Notes: generated from the letters alone by a model not told the origin. 64,000 bases of DNA from Enterococcus rotai (GCF_001465345.1 NZ_CP013655.1:1724673-1788672), one strand, 5' to 3'; shown: positions 1 through 8,458, numbered from the stretch's first letter. Program-made: numbers and translations.

Positions 1-224
1 AAGACTCTCTTGAACGAAATAATAAAGGTACTCTTCTGTTCTTTGTTTTTTATAACTTTACCACCAGTTTTTCTGCCTGTCAACCATTGATTGTATAGAA
101 TATTCAGAAAATATTTCTTTTAAGCATAAAAGTTACTGATTCAATGAATTTAGGGTAAAATAGTATTAGTTATTCACTTTTAAAAAGTAAGTAAACGGTG
201 ATAGTTAAAAACTATCGCACAGCC

Positions 225-285
225 TTGATTTGTACTATCCTTTCACCTATATATCTGATAAACTATGTACAATTATTATCAGATA
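225..285 (+). promoter_or_regulatory. Promoter with an inverted repeat over the start region
   Basis: TTGATT (225-230) and TATATA (248-253) are 17 nt apart. A perfect 10-bp inverted repeat, TATCTGATAA (252-261) and TTATCAGATA (276-285), begins at the -10 and ends just before the AAGGAG ribosome binding site. A second repeat, GATAGTT/AACTATC, lies at 200-216. The arrangement suits an operator or a leader hairpin for the amidotransferase-type gene. No regulator is identified. The first 200 bases hold no gene that I can support. Confidence 0.4.
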
Positions 286-305
286 GTAAAAAGGAGTGGT
301 GTTGA

Positions 306-1028
306 TTGAGACGGTCAATTATAGGAATTGCAGCGAATGAGATTAATGATGCGGGAGCAAAGTTGTATCATTTACCGATCAGTTACACACCTTGCGGTTA
401 TGTAAAAGCCGTTCAAAATGCTGGTGGATTGCCATTAGTTTTACCAGTTGGCTCTCCTGTTTTAGCCAGAGAGTATATAAATCAAATCGATAAGTTGATT
501 TTAGCAGGTGGGCAAAATGTCTCACCCAGATTATATGGAGAAACGATTCAAGTTGAAGAAGCGTCGTTATCTGAAGAACGTGATCAATTTGAATTAGCTT
601 TGATTGAAGAAGCTATCAAGCAAAAAAAACCTATTTTTGCAGTTTGTCGCGGGCTACAGTTAGTCAATGTAGCACTTGGGGGGAGTTTGCATCAAGATAT
701 CAGTCATTTGAACAAGAGTACTATTGCGCACATGCAAGCACCAATAGCTAGAGAAATTCCCGCACATCAGATTCGGACAGAAGCTGGAAGTGTTTTACGT
801 AAAATTTATGGGAAAGAAACAATTGTTAATTCATTTCATTTTCAAGCAGTAAAAGAGTTAGCGGAGGAATTAAGTGTTACAGCTCTTAGTGAAGATGGCA
901 TTATCGAAGGTGTGGAAAGTAACGATCCTAGTTTAGCTTTTTTAGGCGTACAGTGGCATCCTGATTTTGCCTATGATCATTTAAAACAAGAGCAGGCGGT
1001 TTTTCGTTATGTTGTTGAAGAATTATAA
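306..1028 (+). CDS. Class I glutamine amidotransferase-like hydrolase (gamma-glutamyl-GABA hydrolase family)
   Basis: The protein has 240 residues, the usual size for the PuuD/peptidase C26 family, which hydrolyses gamma-glutamyl amide bonds in the cytoplasm. The nucleophile Cys114 sits in AVCRGLQ and the catalytic His218 in GVQWHPD. The oxyanion region is LAGGQNVSP near residues 66-74. The TTG start at 306 is chosen because AAGGAG (291-296) lies 9 nt upstream. The gene is monocistronic or loosely linked to the peptide-binding lipoprotein 73 bp downstream. That neighbour could mean processing of imported gamma-glutamyl peptides, which is inference. The exact substrate cannot be told from sequence. 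Confidence 0.85.
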   Translation: MRRSIIGIAANEINDAGAKLYHLPISYTPCGYVKAVQNAGGLPLVLPVGSPVLAREYINQIDKLILAGGQNVSPRLYGETIQVEEASLSEERDQFELALIEEAIKQKKPIFAVCRGLQLVNVALGGSLHQDISHLNKSTIAHMQAPIAREIPAHQIRTEAGSVLRKIYGKETIVNSFHFQAVKELAEELSVTALSEDGIIEGVESNDPSLAFLGVQWHPDFAYDHLKQEQAVFRYVVEEL

Positions 1029-1101
1029 AGTATTTAGCTTGACAGAACCATTCAAGCATTAAGTGTTCTATTCAGCTTTAAAAAAGAGGAGGAATTAGAA
1101 A

Positions 1102-2748
1102 ATGAAGAAAAAATTTGGTGTTTTTGTTTTAGCAGCAGGATTGTTATTAACGGCTTGTGGCGGTGGTAATGGGGCAACGGATACGTCTGGTAAAAAAGAT
1201 GACGGAAAAACAGCAGAGACGCAAGTAATCAAAGTTGCTTCGGGCGGCGAATTGTCAACACTGGATAGTGCTCATTACACAGATGTTTATAGCTCAGATA
1301 TGATCGGTCAAGTGGTCGAAGGTCTTTATAGAATGGATAAAAATCATGATCCAGAGTTAGCAGTTGCAGCAAGTGAACCAACTGTTAGTGATGATGGACT
1401 TGTTTATACCTTCAAACTAAAAGAAACCAAATGGAGCAACGGCGATCCAGTTATCGCTGGCGATTTTGTATCTGCATTTAAAAATGTTGTTGACCCAAGT
1501 TTTGGTTCAAGTAGCAGTAATCAAATGGATATTTTTAAAAATGGTCGAAAAATTCGTGAAGGACAAGCAAAGTTGGATGAACTTGGTGTGAAAGCTGTCG
1601 ATGATCAAACCTTGGAAATGACATTGGAATACCCAATTCCTTATTTAGCTCAAGTCTTAGTTGGGACACCATTTATGCCTAAAAACGAAAAATTCGTCAA
1701 AGAAAAAGGCGATGCGTATGGTACCTCTACGGATAACTTTGTTGGAAATGGTCCATTTGTCATTTCTGGTTGGGACGGGAATACAGAAAATTGGACATTG
1801 ACAAAAAATAAAGATTATTGGGATCAAAAAAATGTCAAACTAGATACGATCGATGTTAATGTTGTGAAAGAAATCGGTACGGGTACAAATTTATTTGATG
1901 CAGGCGATTTGGATTATACTGTTTTAGCAGATACTTATGCATTGCAATATAAAGATTCACCTCAAGCACATTTTACGCCTAAAGCCATGGTTGGCTATTT
2001 GAGTCCTAACCATAAACGTGAAGTTACGGGAAATGTAAATGTTCGCAAAGCGATTTTACAAGCAATCGATAAAGATACGTTTGCAAAAGATATCTTAGGT
2101 GATGGTTCAACGGCAATCAACGGTTTTGTACCTAAAGATTTTGCAAAAGATCCAGAGAATGGTGAAGATTTCCGCAAAGAAAATGGAGATTTCTTGCCAT
2201 TTGATTTAAAAGCGGCTCAAAAAAGTTGGGAAACAGCTAAGAAAGAATTAGGCAAAGAAGAAATCGAATTAGAATTGCTTTCAGCTGATTCTGCGCTGGC
2301 TAAAAAAACAATTGAATATGTTCAAGGGCAATTACAACAAAATCTACCTGGTTTAAAAATTACATTAAAATCAGTACCACTGCAAAATCGTTTAGATTTA
2401 CAAACAGCTAGCAACTTTGATTTAGTTTTTGGTACATGGACACCAGATTACGCTGACCCAATCAATTTCTTAGAATTCTATGATTCTAAAAGTGGATTGA
2501 ATACGGCAGGCTATAATAATCCAGAATATGATAAAGGGCTGAATGATGCAAGAATCACTCTAGCTAATGAACCAGAAAAACGCTGGGATAAACTGAAAGA
2601 ATTAGAAGAAACACTGATTGAAAAAGACGCCGCTGTACTTCCTTTGTATCAAGGTGCAATCGGCTATCTTAAGGCTGATAAATTAAAAGATCTACAGGTA
2701 TTCCCATTCGGAAGAACTGTTTCTTATCGTTTGGCTTATGTAGAGTAA
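1102..2748 (+). CDS. Peptide ABC transporter substrate-binding lipoprotein (OppA type, SBP_bac_5)
   Basis: The protein has 548 residues. A lipoprotein signal peptide ends in the lipobox LLTAC with lipidated Cys19, followed by a Gly/Ser/Asp-rich linker. The body is an SBP_bac_5 domain with the characteristic stretch around residues 75-110 (EGLYR, DGLVYTFKLK). It captures oligopeptides at the outer membrane face and passes them to an Opp-type permease. No permease or ATPase genes are adjacent, so it is an orphan binding protein that probably shares an Opp system encoded elsewhere or serves in peptide pheromone uptake. AGGAGGAA lies just upstream of the ATG and a strong terminator follows. Confidence 0.9.
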   Translation: MKKKFGVFVLAAGLLLTACGGGNGATDTSGKKDDGKTAETQVIKVASGGELSTLDSAHYTDVYSSDMIGQVVEGLYRMDKNHDPELAVAASEPTVSDDGLVYTFKLKETKWSNGDPVIAGDFVSAFKNVVDPSFGSSSSNQMDIFKNGRKIREGQAKLDELGVKAVDDQTLEMTLEYPIPYLAQVLVGTPFMPKNEKFVKEKGDAYGTSTDNFVGNGPFVISGWDGNTENWTLTKNKDYWDQKNVKLDTIDVNVVKEIGTGTNLFDAGDLDYTVLADTYALQYKDSPQAHFTPKAMVGYLSPNHKREVTGNVNVRKAILQAIDKDTFAKDILGDGSTAINGFVPKDFAKDPENGEDFRKENGDFLPFDLKAAQKSWETAKKELGKEEIELELLSADSALAKKTIEYVQGQLQQNLPGLKITLKSVPLQNRLDLQTASNFDLVFGTWTPDYADPINFLEFYDSKSGLNTAGYNNPEYDKGLNDARITLANEPEKRWDKLKELEETLIEKDAAVLPLYQGAIGYLKADKLKDLQVFPFGRTVSYRLAYVE

Positions 2749-2760
2749 GTAAAAAAACAA

Positions 2761-2801
2761 GTTGAATGACTATGGTGAAAACTGTATCATTCAACTTTTT
2801 T
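2761..2801 (+). terminator. Rho-independent terminator after the peptide-binding lipoprotein
   Basis: GTTGAATGA (2761-2769) pairs perfectly with TCATTCAAC (2787-2795), followed by a run of seven T. Confidence 0.85.
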
Positions 2802-2891
2802 TGTGAGTTAATTTATTTGCTTGAACGAACTCATACCAGTGTTTACAAGAGGAATACAGCCTGGAAATCAGACAAGAGGTATGCGTATCTT

Positions 2892-2920
2892 TTGTAATTA
2901 TCGGAAAATGAGTTTAACAT
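2892..2920 (+). promoter_or_regulatory. Promoter of the gls24 operon
   Basis: TTGTAA (2892-2897) and TAACAT (2915-2920) are separated by 17 nt, about 57 nt before the amaP start. This resembles a vegetative sigma-A promoter. Enterococci are not known to have SigB. Confidence 0.5.
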
Positions 2921-2976
2921 AAAATGTAGATATGGGAATAGAAATAGTTGAAAAAATAACGTTGGAGGGACATTCT

Positions 2977-3540
2977 ATGCGAGTGATCAAAGGACTTATT
3001 GCTTTACTGTTAATAGCAGGCATTTTTGGTATTGTTGGCTTGTATTCTCAATTGGAAAACCTAGGCGTTGTGACGACATTTTTCCAAGATTTATCGTTTC
3101 AGTACGATTGGTTGTTCTATTTTTATCAAGTGGTTATGTTCACGCTATTAGCGATTTTAGTTTTAGCATTTGGGGTGGTTTTATTCAAGCAAATCCGCAA
3201 AAAAGAAATCTATCTGAAAAAAGAAATGGGTCAAGTAAATGTACCATTACGCTCATTAGAATCAATTGCTAGAGTTTCGCTACGTGACATTGTCAACATT
3301 GAGGAGACACAGGTGAAAATAAGACTGACAAAACACCAAAAAGCGGATGTCGAAGTCACCGTAATCGACGAAAAACAGCAACAACTTTTGAGTAAAGGAA
3401 AACAAATCCAAGAGCAAATCCCGCAAGCATTACAGCAGATGGCCAAACTTGAGACAAATAAGACGAAAGTTGTTTTTAAAAAACGTAAAGCAGACGCTTC
3501 TTTGTTGCCAAGCAATAAAAAGGGCTCGCGTGTGATTTAA
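2977..3540 (+). CDS. amaP: Alkaline shock response membrane anchor protein AmaP
   Basis: This 187-residue protein has two N-terminal membrane segments (about residues 4-22 and 46-70) and a basic cytoplasmic C-terminal region ending in a Lys-rich tail. In staphylococci AmaP tethers Asp23-type proteins to the membrane. An in-frame ATG exists at 2932, but GGAGGG (2964-2969) sits 7 nt before the ATG at 2977, and translation from there gives the expected hydrophobic N terminus. It is the first gene of a four-gene operon with DUF2273, gls24 and glsB, with a 13-nt gap to the next gene. That order supports an envelope-stress role. Confidence 0.88.
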   Translation: MRVIKGLIALLLIAGIFGIVGLYSQLENLGVVTTFFQDLSFQYDWLFYFYQVVMFTLLAILVLAFGVVLFKQIRKKEIYLKKEMGQVNVPLRSLESIARVSLRDIVNIEETQVKIRLTKHQKADVEVTVIDEKQQQLLSKGKQIQEQIPQALQQMAKLETNKTKVVFKKRKADASLLPSNKKGSRVI

Positions 3541-3553
3541 AGGAGGAATTGGC

Positions 3554-3769
3554 TTGAAAAAACTAAAGACATTAGCTCCTTACCGAAACCAGCTTCTTTT
3601 TACAAGTTTGTTTATTGTCGCAGCGATTCTTTTGATGACGATTGGTTTTTGGAAAACTGTTTTACTCATTCTATTTCCTTGCATTGGTTATTTTATTGGA
3701 ACGATGCAAGATGAACAACGTTCTATCTCTTCAATTTTAGCGTCTATACAAGCTTTTTTTGAAAGATGA
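3554..3769 (+). CDS. DUF2273 family small membrane protein
   Basis: This 71-residue protein has a basic N terminus and two closely spaced hydrophobic segments (about residues 13-31 and 33-48). That is typical of the DUF2273 proteins encoded between amaP and asp23/gls24 in many Firmicutes. The TTG start at 3554 follows AGGAGGAATTGGC. Its biochemical function is unknown. Its fixed position in the operon suggests it takes part in membrane anchoring of the Gls24 layer. Confidence 0.8.
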   Translation: MKKLKTLAPYRNQLLFTSLFIVAAILLMTIGFWKTVLLILFPCIGYFIGTMQDEQRSISSILASIQAFFER

Positions 3770-3808
3770 AAATAAATTGAAACAAATCACAGAAAGGTTG
3801 AGAAGAAA

Positions 3809-4279
3809 ATGGATAACAAAGCAAATGTGAACACAACTGAAGGAACAAATGCAACAGGAATCAAAACGAAACTAACATTTGACGATCAAGTCGTGAAAAA
3901 AATTGCTGGTATCGCCGTATCTGAAATTCCTGGTATTTTAGGATTGAGCGGAAATGCCATTACTAACTTGACCGAAAAATTTACGAATGGCAATAATCCG
4001 ACGAAAGGCATCAGTGCCGAAGTAGGGACGAAGCAAGTGGCGATTGATTTGGATGTCATTGGCGAATATGGTAAAAATATTGCCCAAGTATTTGACACTG
4101 CTACGAAAAAAGTTGCAGAAGAAGTGAAGAATATGACAGGGTTAGATGTGATTGAATTCAATATGAATGTTGATGATATCATGACGAAAGATCAGTATGC
4201 AGAAAAGTTTGAGAATAAGAAAAAAGAGGACAACGATACGGAAAAGGCAGCAGAAAATAATACCCGTACATTAGAATAA
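3809..4279 (+). CDS. gls24: Asp23/Gls24 family envelope stress response protein
   Basis: The 156-residue protein carries the Asp23 domain from about residue 20 to 125, including the region VVKKIAGIAVSEIPGI and the pattern VDLDVIGEYG. A charged, disordered tail rich in Lys, Glu and Asn follows. Gls24 in E. faecalis is a general stress protein linked to bile tolerance and virulence, and the family forms a layer under the membrane held by AmaP. It is the third gene of the operon, 39 nt after the DUF2273 gene, with its own AGAAAGGTTG ribosome binding site. Confidence 0.92.
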   Translation: MDNKANVNTTEGTNATGIKTKLTFDDQVVKKIAGIAVSEIPGILGLSGNAITNLTEKFTNGNNPTKGISAEVGTKQVAIDLDVIGEYGKNIAQVFDTATKKVAEEVKNMTGLDVIEFNMNVDDIMTKDQYAEKFENKKKEDNDTEKAAENNTRTLE

Positions 4280-4314
4280 TAAATCATTATTTTTATTAGA
4301 GGAGGAAAATTGTT

Positions 4315-4563
4315 ATGTTAAGTTTTATTTGGTCATTAATCGTAGGTGGCGTGCTAGGTGCGATTGCCGGAGCGATTTTAGGGAGAGATGTGCCAGGTGG
4401 TGTAATCGGCAATATTATTGTTGGTTTTATCGGAAGCTGGGTCGGTACGATGTTATTAGGGAATTTTGGCCCGATTATCGGCGGATTTCCAATTATTTCC
4501 GCTTTAATCGGTGCAGTAATCTGTATTGCAATTTATTCATTTATTGCAAAACGAATGGCTTAA
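4315..4563 (+). CDS. glsB: GlsB/YeaQ/YmgE family stress response membrane protein
   Basis: The protein has 82 residues and is almost entirely hydrophobic and Gly-rich, with three predicted membrane segments and the family pattern GGVLGAIAGAILGRD and FIGSWVG. The ribosome binding site AGAGGAGGAAA precedes the ATG. It directly follows gls24, as in E. faecalis, where glsB is co-transcribed with gls24. It closes the operon, and a strong terminator follows within 10 nt. Its molecular activity is not known. Confidence 0.9.
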   Translation: MLSFIWSLIVGGVLGAIAGAILGRDVPGGVIGNIIVGFIGSWVGTMLLGNFGPIIGGFPIISALIGAVICIAIYSFIAKRMA

Positions 4564-4572
4564 TAGTAAAAA

Positions 4573-4620
4573 AACAGTTCTGTCGGCGTATAAAAGCACG
4601 TCAGAACTGTTTTTTTTTTT
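4573..4620 (+). terminator. Terminator of the gls24 operon
   Basis: AACAGTTCTG (4573-4582) pairs with CAGAACTGTT (4602-4611), followed by a long T run to 4622. The A run on the left arm could also let it stop the convergent DUF960-like gene. Confidence 0.85.
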
Positions 4621-4623
4621 TTG

Positions 4624-4944
4624 CTATTCCAACATTTCTGCGGGAAGTAAGATCGTCTCTTTATTTCCATCATCAAAAGCAAAAACTTGAGATGGATACT
4701 CTTCATAGTAAGGAAAAGGCAAATCAACGGCCATTTGAACATCACTGATTTCTTGTGAAAAATGAATCGTTACTTTTCCGCCATTATCAATCAAATCAAA
4801 ATATAACATGTTCGTCAGAGGAATGACTCCTTTTAAATCCAAATCAATAATCAGCCAGATACTGTCGATCAAAGCACCTGGTAAGCTTTCAACCACACCA
4901 AGAGAAGCATAACGACTACGTTGACTATCAAAACTTTCAACCAT
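4624..4944 (-). CDS. DUF960-like protein
   Basis: This is a 106-residue soluble, acidic protein. The N-terminal pattern RYASLGVVESLPGALIDSIW resembles the DUF960 family of staphylococci, streptococci and enterococci, whose members start with a similar RYASRGV-type motif. That assignment is from memory of the family and is moderate. The start is fixed by AGGAGG 6-8 nt upstream of the ATG on the minus strand. The gene stands alone, convergent to the gls24 operon. No function is known. Confidence 0.6.
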   Translation of the reverse strand: MVESFDSQRSRYASLGVVESLPGALIDSIWLIIDLDLKGVIPLTNMLYFDLIDNGGKVTIHFSQEISDVQMAVDLPFPYYEEYPSQVFAFDDGNKETILLPAEMLE

Positions 4945-5055
4945 TTATTTGACCTCCTTTAGCTATCTACTATCCATAGTATACCTTATTTAGTCAAAAC
5001 TAGCTTCTGTCATGTTTGATGAAAAAATCAAGTAGAATGCTTGTTAAATGAAAGA

Positions 5056-5087
5056 AAAGAGATAAGGTCAAACGACCCTATCTCTTT
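5056..5087 (-). terminator. Terminator of the L25 gene
   Basis: AAAGAGATAAGGTC (5056-5069) pairs with GACCCTATCTCTTT (5074-5087) around an AAAC loop, with one A/C mismatch. Read on the minus strand the stem is followed by TTTTCTTTCATTT, an interrupted T run. Confidence 0.7.
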
Positions 5088-5110
5088 AAAAGTATAGTTA
5101 ATGCAGCTAA

Positions 5111-5725
5111 TTATTCTGGTTTTTCACCGATCACTGTTGGTTCAGCGGTAGCTTCAGAAGTTTCTTCTTCAGTTGCAGATTTTGCTTCAACAACCGCTGC
5201 GATTTGTTCTTCGCCATCCGTTACAATGTCGTACTCTTTATTAACTGGTAAATCAGCAACTGTGATAGCATCACCAATAGCGAGTTTTGTAATGTCTACT
5301 TCAACACGTTCTGGTAATTTATCAGGTGTCGCTGAAACTAAAACATTATATAAGTTTTGTGCTAGCTCACCACCGGCTTTTACCCCTTCAGCTTCACCGA
5401 CAAGAACGATCTCAGCTTCGACTTCTGTTGTTTCTTTCATGTTTACAGCCAGAAATTCAATATGTTTCATTTGATTTGTAAAGGTGTCCAATTGTGCTTT
5501 AAACACTAACGTATTGATTTTTTTACCACCAATCGTCATTGTGATTACGGCATTGGCACCATTATCTCGTAAAATTTTTGTTAATTCTTTTTGATCAACT
5601 GAAACAGGTGTGCTTTCGATATCATACCCATAAACGACTGCAGGAACTTGACCAGAGTGACGTAGTTGATTTCTTAGGGAACGTGGACGGACAGCTCTTT
5701 CTTTAACTTCTAATGATACTGACAT
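5111..5725 (-). CDS. rplY: 50S ribosomal protein L25 / general stress protein Ctc (long form)
   Basis: The protein has 204 residues from the ATG at 5725. An L25 5S-rRNA-binding domain occupies about residues 1-92 (RPRSLRNQLRHSGQVPAVVYG), followed by the TL5/CTC C-terminal domain at about 100-180 and an acidic Glu/Thr-rich tail. It binds 5S rRNA in the 50S subunit, and the Ctc form is stress-induced in Bacillus. The reading frame stays open to 5815, but AGGAGG at 5735-5740 lies 8-9 nt before the chosen ATG. The leader just upstream contains CCGCTTTAAATTTAAGG, which matches the right end of the dispersed hairpin element described below. Confidence 0.93.
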   Translation of the reverse strand: MSVSLEVKERAVRPRSLRNQLRHSGQVPAVVYGYDIESTPVSVDQKELTKILRDNGANAVITMTIGGKKINTLVFKAQLDTFTNQMKHIEFLAVNMKETTEVEAEIVLVGEAEGVKAGGELAQNLYNVLVSATPDKLPERVEVDITKLAIGDAITVADLPVNKEYDIVTDGEEQIAAVVEAKSATEEETSEATAEPTVIGEKPE

Positions 5726-5860
5726 AACCAAAATCCTCCTTAAATTTAAAGCGGAACAAATCCCTTGATCCTGTAGAAAATTAGGAAATGGACATTGAGG
5801 TGTTTTTTGTCTCATTGCAATTTATCTATTTTCCTAAGGATTGATTTGAGCAGCTCGATG

Positions 5861-5987
5861 TGATTTATTGCTGAACGAGCTCGTTTAGTCTCGACAGAAA
5901 AATAGGCAAATATGTTTGTGACGCTTTTTGTCATAGGCATATTTTATCTTTTTTTCGAAAGGCTAGCTCGTGAAGCTAAATAAATCA
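5861..5987 (-). repeat. Dispersed hairpin element, single copy (minus orientation)
   Basis: The whole segment folds on itself. The outer arms TGATTTATT and AATAAATCA pair, then the inner arms ACGAGCT and AGCTCGT. The conserved blocks GAAAAATAGG and ATCTTTTTTTCG pair imperfectly, and a central stem-loop reads TTTGTGACGCTTTTTGTCATA. It is the reverse complement of the layout at 14722, 22288, 33193 and 56731. Confidence 0.75.
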
Positions 5988-6424
5988 AAATGAATTTGTA
6001 TTTGGTTATCTGCAAAAGGCAAAATGATGGAAAATAGGAGTCTTACTTGTTGCTGTGAATCCATGTAAAAGCAATTACTTAGCTAAGCATTCCTGTCCAG
6101 ATAAAAATTGAACAAAGAGCTTCTACAAAATGCACTGCAAAAACAAAAAATCCCGAATAATTGTGCACAATTATCCAGGGGGAAATTCCTATAATACGTT
6201 ATTCTCTCCCAGGTCATTACGCTGTTTTTGAGAAACCTTATTCACTTTCTATATCAACCATAACGCGAATCCAAAGTTAAGTCAAGGGAAGTGAAGAATA
6301 GAAGGAAGTCTTTTAAACATTACTTAAAGTTTGTTTTGTCAAAATGTGTGTCGTTTTTGAATCCTGTTTCCTTTTCATTCTCCAAAGTTTATACTAAACT
6401 ATTAGTTGAAATGAGGAAAAATAG
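5988..6424. other. Gene-free region with an 18-bp palindrome
   Basis: No convincing gene lies between the hairpin element and rsuA. A perfect palindrome, ATAATTGTGCACAATTAT, spans 6157-6174, and TATAAT lies at 6190-6195, 15 nt downstream of it. TATACT at 6390-6395 could be the -10 of rsuA, although no good -35 is visible. The rest is AT-rich without obvious structure. Confidence 0.4.
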
Positions 6425-7180
6425 ATGCGTTTAGATAAATTATTGGAACTAGAAAAGATTGGTTCTAGAAGAAGAGTCAAAGCACTGATTCGCAGTAAAC
6501 AAGTTACAGTGGATGGACAGATCATACTAGATGAAAGCCAAAACGTAGATGCGAAGCTGCAAGATATCTATGTTGGTAATAAAAAAATCAAGCGAAGCGC
6601 TCATGTTTATTATATGTTGAATAAGCCTCAAGGTGTGGTGACTGCAGTCAAGGATGCACACCATCAAACGGTCATTGATCTACTGGATGTAAAGGATCAA
6701 AGAGCAGGAATCTATCCGATTGGGCGGTTGGATCGTGATACAGAAGGGCTGTTGTTACTTACTGATAATGGTCAGTTGGGCTATCAATTGCTACTTCCAC
6801 ACAAAAAAGTAACGAAACGCTATGAGGTTGTGGTGAATGAACGATTGACTGAAGCTGATTGTGAAGCCTTTGCGGACGGAATCATTTTTTCAGACGGTAA
6901 AAAATGTAAGCCAGCAGAATTGACGATTTTATCTTCAGAAACACAGAAAAGTCGTGCATACTTAGATATTACGGAAGGCAAATTTCATCAGGTCAAAAAA
7001 ATGTTTTTATCTGTTGGGAAAAAAGTGATTCATTTAAAACGTTTATCCATGGGACCGATCCAATTGGACCCTTCCCTTAGTTTAGGCGAGTATCGTTCGT
7101 TGAACCAAGAAGAATTAAAGACGCTACTGCCTTATTTTACGATTCATAAAAAAGAAAAGAGTGTGGACTATGAAATTTAA
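6425..7180 (+). CDS. rsuA: 16S rRNA pseudouridine synthase, RsuA/RluB family
   Basis: The protein has 251 residues with an N-terminal S4 RNA-binding domain (1-60, MRLDKLLELEKIGSRRRVKA) and a pseudouridine synthase core. The catalytic Asp lies in GRLDRDTEGLLLLT near residue 103. The later motif GKFHQVKKMF is typical of the RsuA branch, which modifies U516 in E. coli 16S rRNA. The final 11 nt overlap the start of the HAD phosphatase gene, so the two are probably co-translated. The distinction between RsuA and RluB is by length and motif only. Confidence 0.87.
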   Translation: MRLDKLLELEKIGSRRRVKALIRSKQVTVDGQIILDESQNVDAKLQDIYVGNKKIKRSAHVYYMLNKPQGVVTAVKDAHHQTVIDLLDVKDQRAGIYPIGRLDRDTEGLLLLTDNGQLGYQLLLPHKKVTKRYEVVVNERLTEADCEAFADGIIFSDGKKCKPAELTILSSETQKSRAYLDITEGKFHQVKKMFLSVGKKVIHLKRLSMGPIQLDPSLSLGEYRSLNQEELKTLLPYFTIHKKEKSVDYEI

Positions 7181-7853
7181 AACCTTATTATTTGATGTTG
7201 ATGATACACTACTAGATTTTCAAGCAACAGAAAAAAAAGCATTACAAGCACTGTTTGAAGAAGAGGAAGTAACATTGACAGATGAAATAGAAGCAACCTA
7301 TAAAAAAATCAATAGCCAATTATGGCGGGAATTTGAACAAGGAAAGACAGACAAAAAAACAGTTACAGATACTCGCTTTAGCTTATTATTTGATCAGTTG
7401 AATAAGTCAGTTGATGGCAAAAAAATGGGGGAGCGATATCGTTATCATTTAAGTCAAGGACACGATTTACTAGGCAACAGCAAATCGATTATTGAGCGTC
7501 TTAAACCTGATTATGATTTGTATATTGTGACAAACGGTGTAGCAAAAACGCAGTATCAACGACTAAAAGATTCAAATATGACTGAATTTTTTAATGATAT
7601 TTTTGTGTCAGAAGAGGTAGGCTATCAAAAACCAATGAAAGAATATTTTGATTATGTTTTTGACCGAATTCCTAATTTTGAACATGAAAAAACAATGATC
7701 ATTGGGGATTCCTTGGCTTCAGATATTCAAGGTGGGAATCTAGCTAATATTCAAACACTGTGGTTAAACCCATCAAAACAACCAGCTCATTCAGAGATTC
7801 AGCCAACGTATGAAATTAGTCGTTTGGATGAGATTTTTACTATATTAGAATAA
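7170..7853 (+). CDS. YjjG-type noncanonical pyrimidine nucleotidase (HAD hydrolase)
   Basis: This is a 227-residue HAD phosphatase. Motif I is FDVDDTLLDF with the nucleophile Asp near residue 9, motif II is IVTNG and motif IV is MIIGDSLASDIQGG. The family removes phosphate from dUMP, UMP and non-standard pyrimidine nucleotides. A GTG at 7161 is in frame, but the ATG at 7170 gives the normal family N terminus. It overlaps the rsuA stop by 11 nt, which suggests translational coupling. A terminator follows within 6 nt. Confidence 0.85.
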   Translation: MKFKTLLFDVDDTLLDFQATEKKALQALFEEEEVTLTDEIEATYKKINSQLWREFEQGKTDKKTVTDTRFSLLFDQLNKSVDGKKMGERYRYHLSQGHDLLGNSKSIIERLKPDYDLYIVTNGVAKTQYQRLKDSNMTEFFNDIFVSEEVGYQKPMKEYFDYVFDRIPNFEHEKTMIIGDSLASDIQGGNLANIQTLWLNPSKQPAHSEIQPTYEISRLDEIFTILE

Positions 7854-7858
7854 TAAAA

Positions 7859-7896
7859 AAAGAGGACAAGCACTTTGTGAAGGGGCTTGTCCTCTT
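7859..7896 (+). terminator. Bidirectional terminator between convergent genes
   Basis: AAGAGGACAAGC (7859-7870) pairs with GCTTGTCCTCTT (7885-7896). An A run precedes it and a pyrimidine-rich run follows, so it can serve both the HAD gene and the convergent acetyltransferase. Confidence 0.8.
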
Positions 7897-7903
7897 CTTT
7901 AGG

Positions 7904-8356
7904 TTACACATCAATACTTAAACGAACCATATCTTTTAAAATCAGCTTATTTTCCACGATTTCTTCTTCATAGTGGCGAAGAAAAAAGTCTCGATCAATA
8001 CTAGTCATCCGGAAGCCGCATTTTTGATACAGGTATAATTGGCCAAAACTAGTGCTGCCCGTGCCGATTTCTACCGTTTTGTACTGGCTATTTTTAGCAT
8101 AACTCAGTGCAAATTGAAGTAATTTCTCGCCGATTCCTTGACCTTGATATGTTTTAGCTACAGCAATATTGACGATTTCCAAGGTTTCTGGCCTAGTAGG
8201 AAGCAAAGCTAAAATACCTGCTTCAGTACCATTAAATATAGCTTCAAAACAAACGCTACGTTTGACATAGTTTTCAACTAAATGTTTGTCTGGATCGGCT
8301 AATAATAATAGGTCGAAGTGGACAGCTTGAAGTTCTTGGATTTCTCTAATTATCAT
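7904..8356 (-). CDS. GNAT family N-acetyltransferase
   Basis: This 150-residue protein has a single acetyltransferase fold. The acetyl-CoA-binding motif A appears as VAKTYQGQGIGEKLLQFA near residues 77-94, preceded by the beta strand LEIVNIAV. The substrate is unknown. The size and single domain fit small-molecule or ribosomal-protein acetyltransferases, but no subfamily is recognisable. It stands alone and is convergent with the HAD gene. On its upstream side the uridine kinase gene runs in the opposite direction. Confidence 0.82.
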   Translation of the reverse strand: MIIREIQELQAVHFDLLLLADPDKHLVENYVKRSVCFEAIFNGTEAGILALLPTRPETLEIVNIAVAKTYQGQGIGEKLLQFALSYAKNSQYKTVEIGTGSTSFGQLYLYQKCGFRMTSIDRDFFLRHYEEEIVENKLILKDMVRLSIDV

Positions 8357-8440
8357 CGAATTGTTCCTTTCTAATAAATGGGTTGAATAAATGAACAGTT
8401 TTTTTTAATTAAATAGATAAAATTGTAGCTTTCTTGCTCG

Positions 8441-8458
8441 TTTCTATTATAATAGAAA
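8441..8458 (+). promoter_or_regulatory. Palindrome over the presumed -10 of uridine kinase
   Basis: TTTCTATTATAATAGAAA (8441-8458) is a perfect 18-bp palindrome containing TATAAT (8448-8453). A weak TTGTAG lies at 8423-8428 with a 19-nt spacer. It could be a promoter overlapped by an operator. In such AT-rich sequence chance is a real alternative. Confidence 0.35.

Noticed and set aside
4329-4748. 139-residue frame overlapping glsB
   Set aside because: It is a +2 frame shadow of glsB that runs through its terminator, and its composition is rich in Arg, Cys and Tyr.
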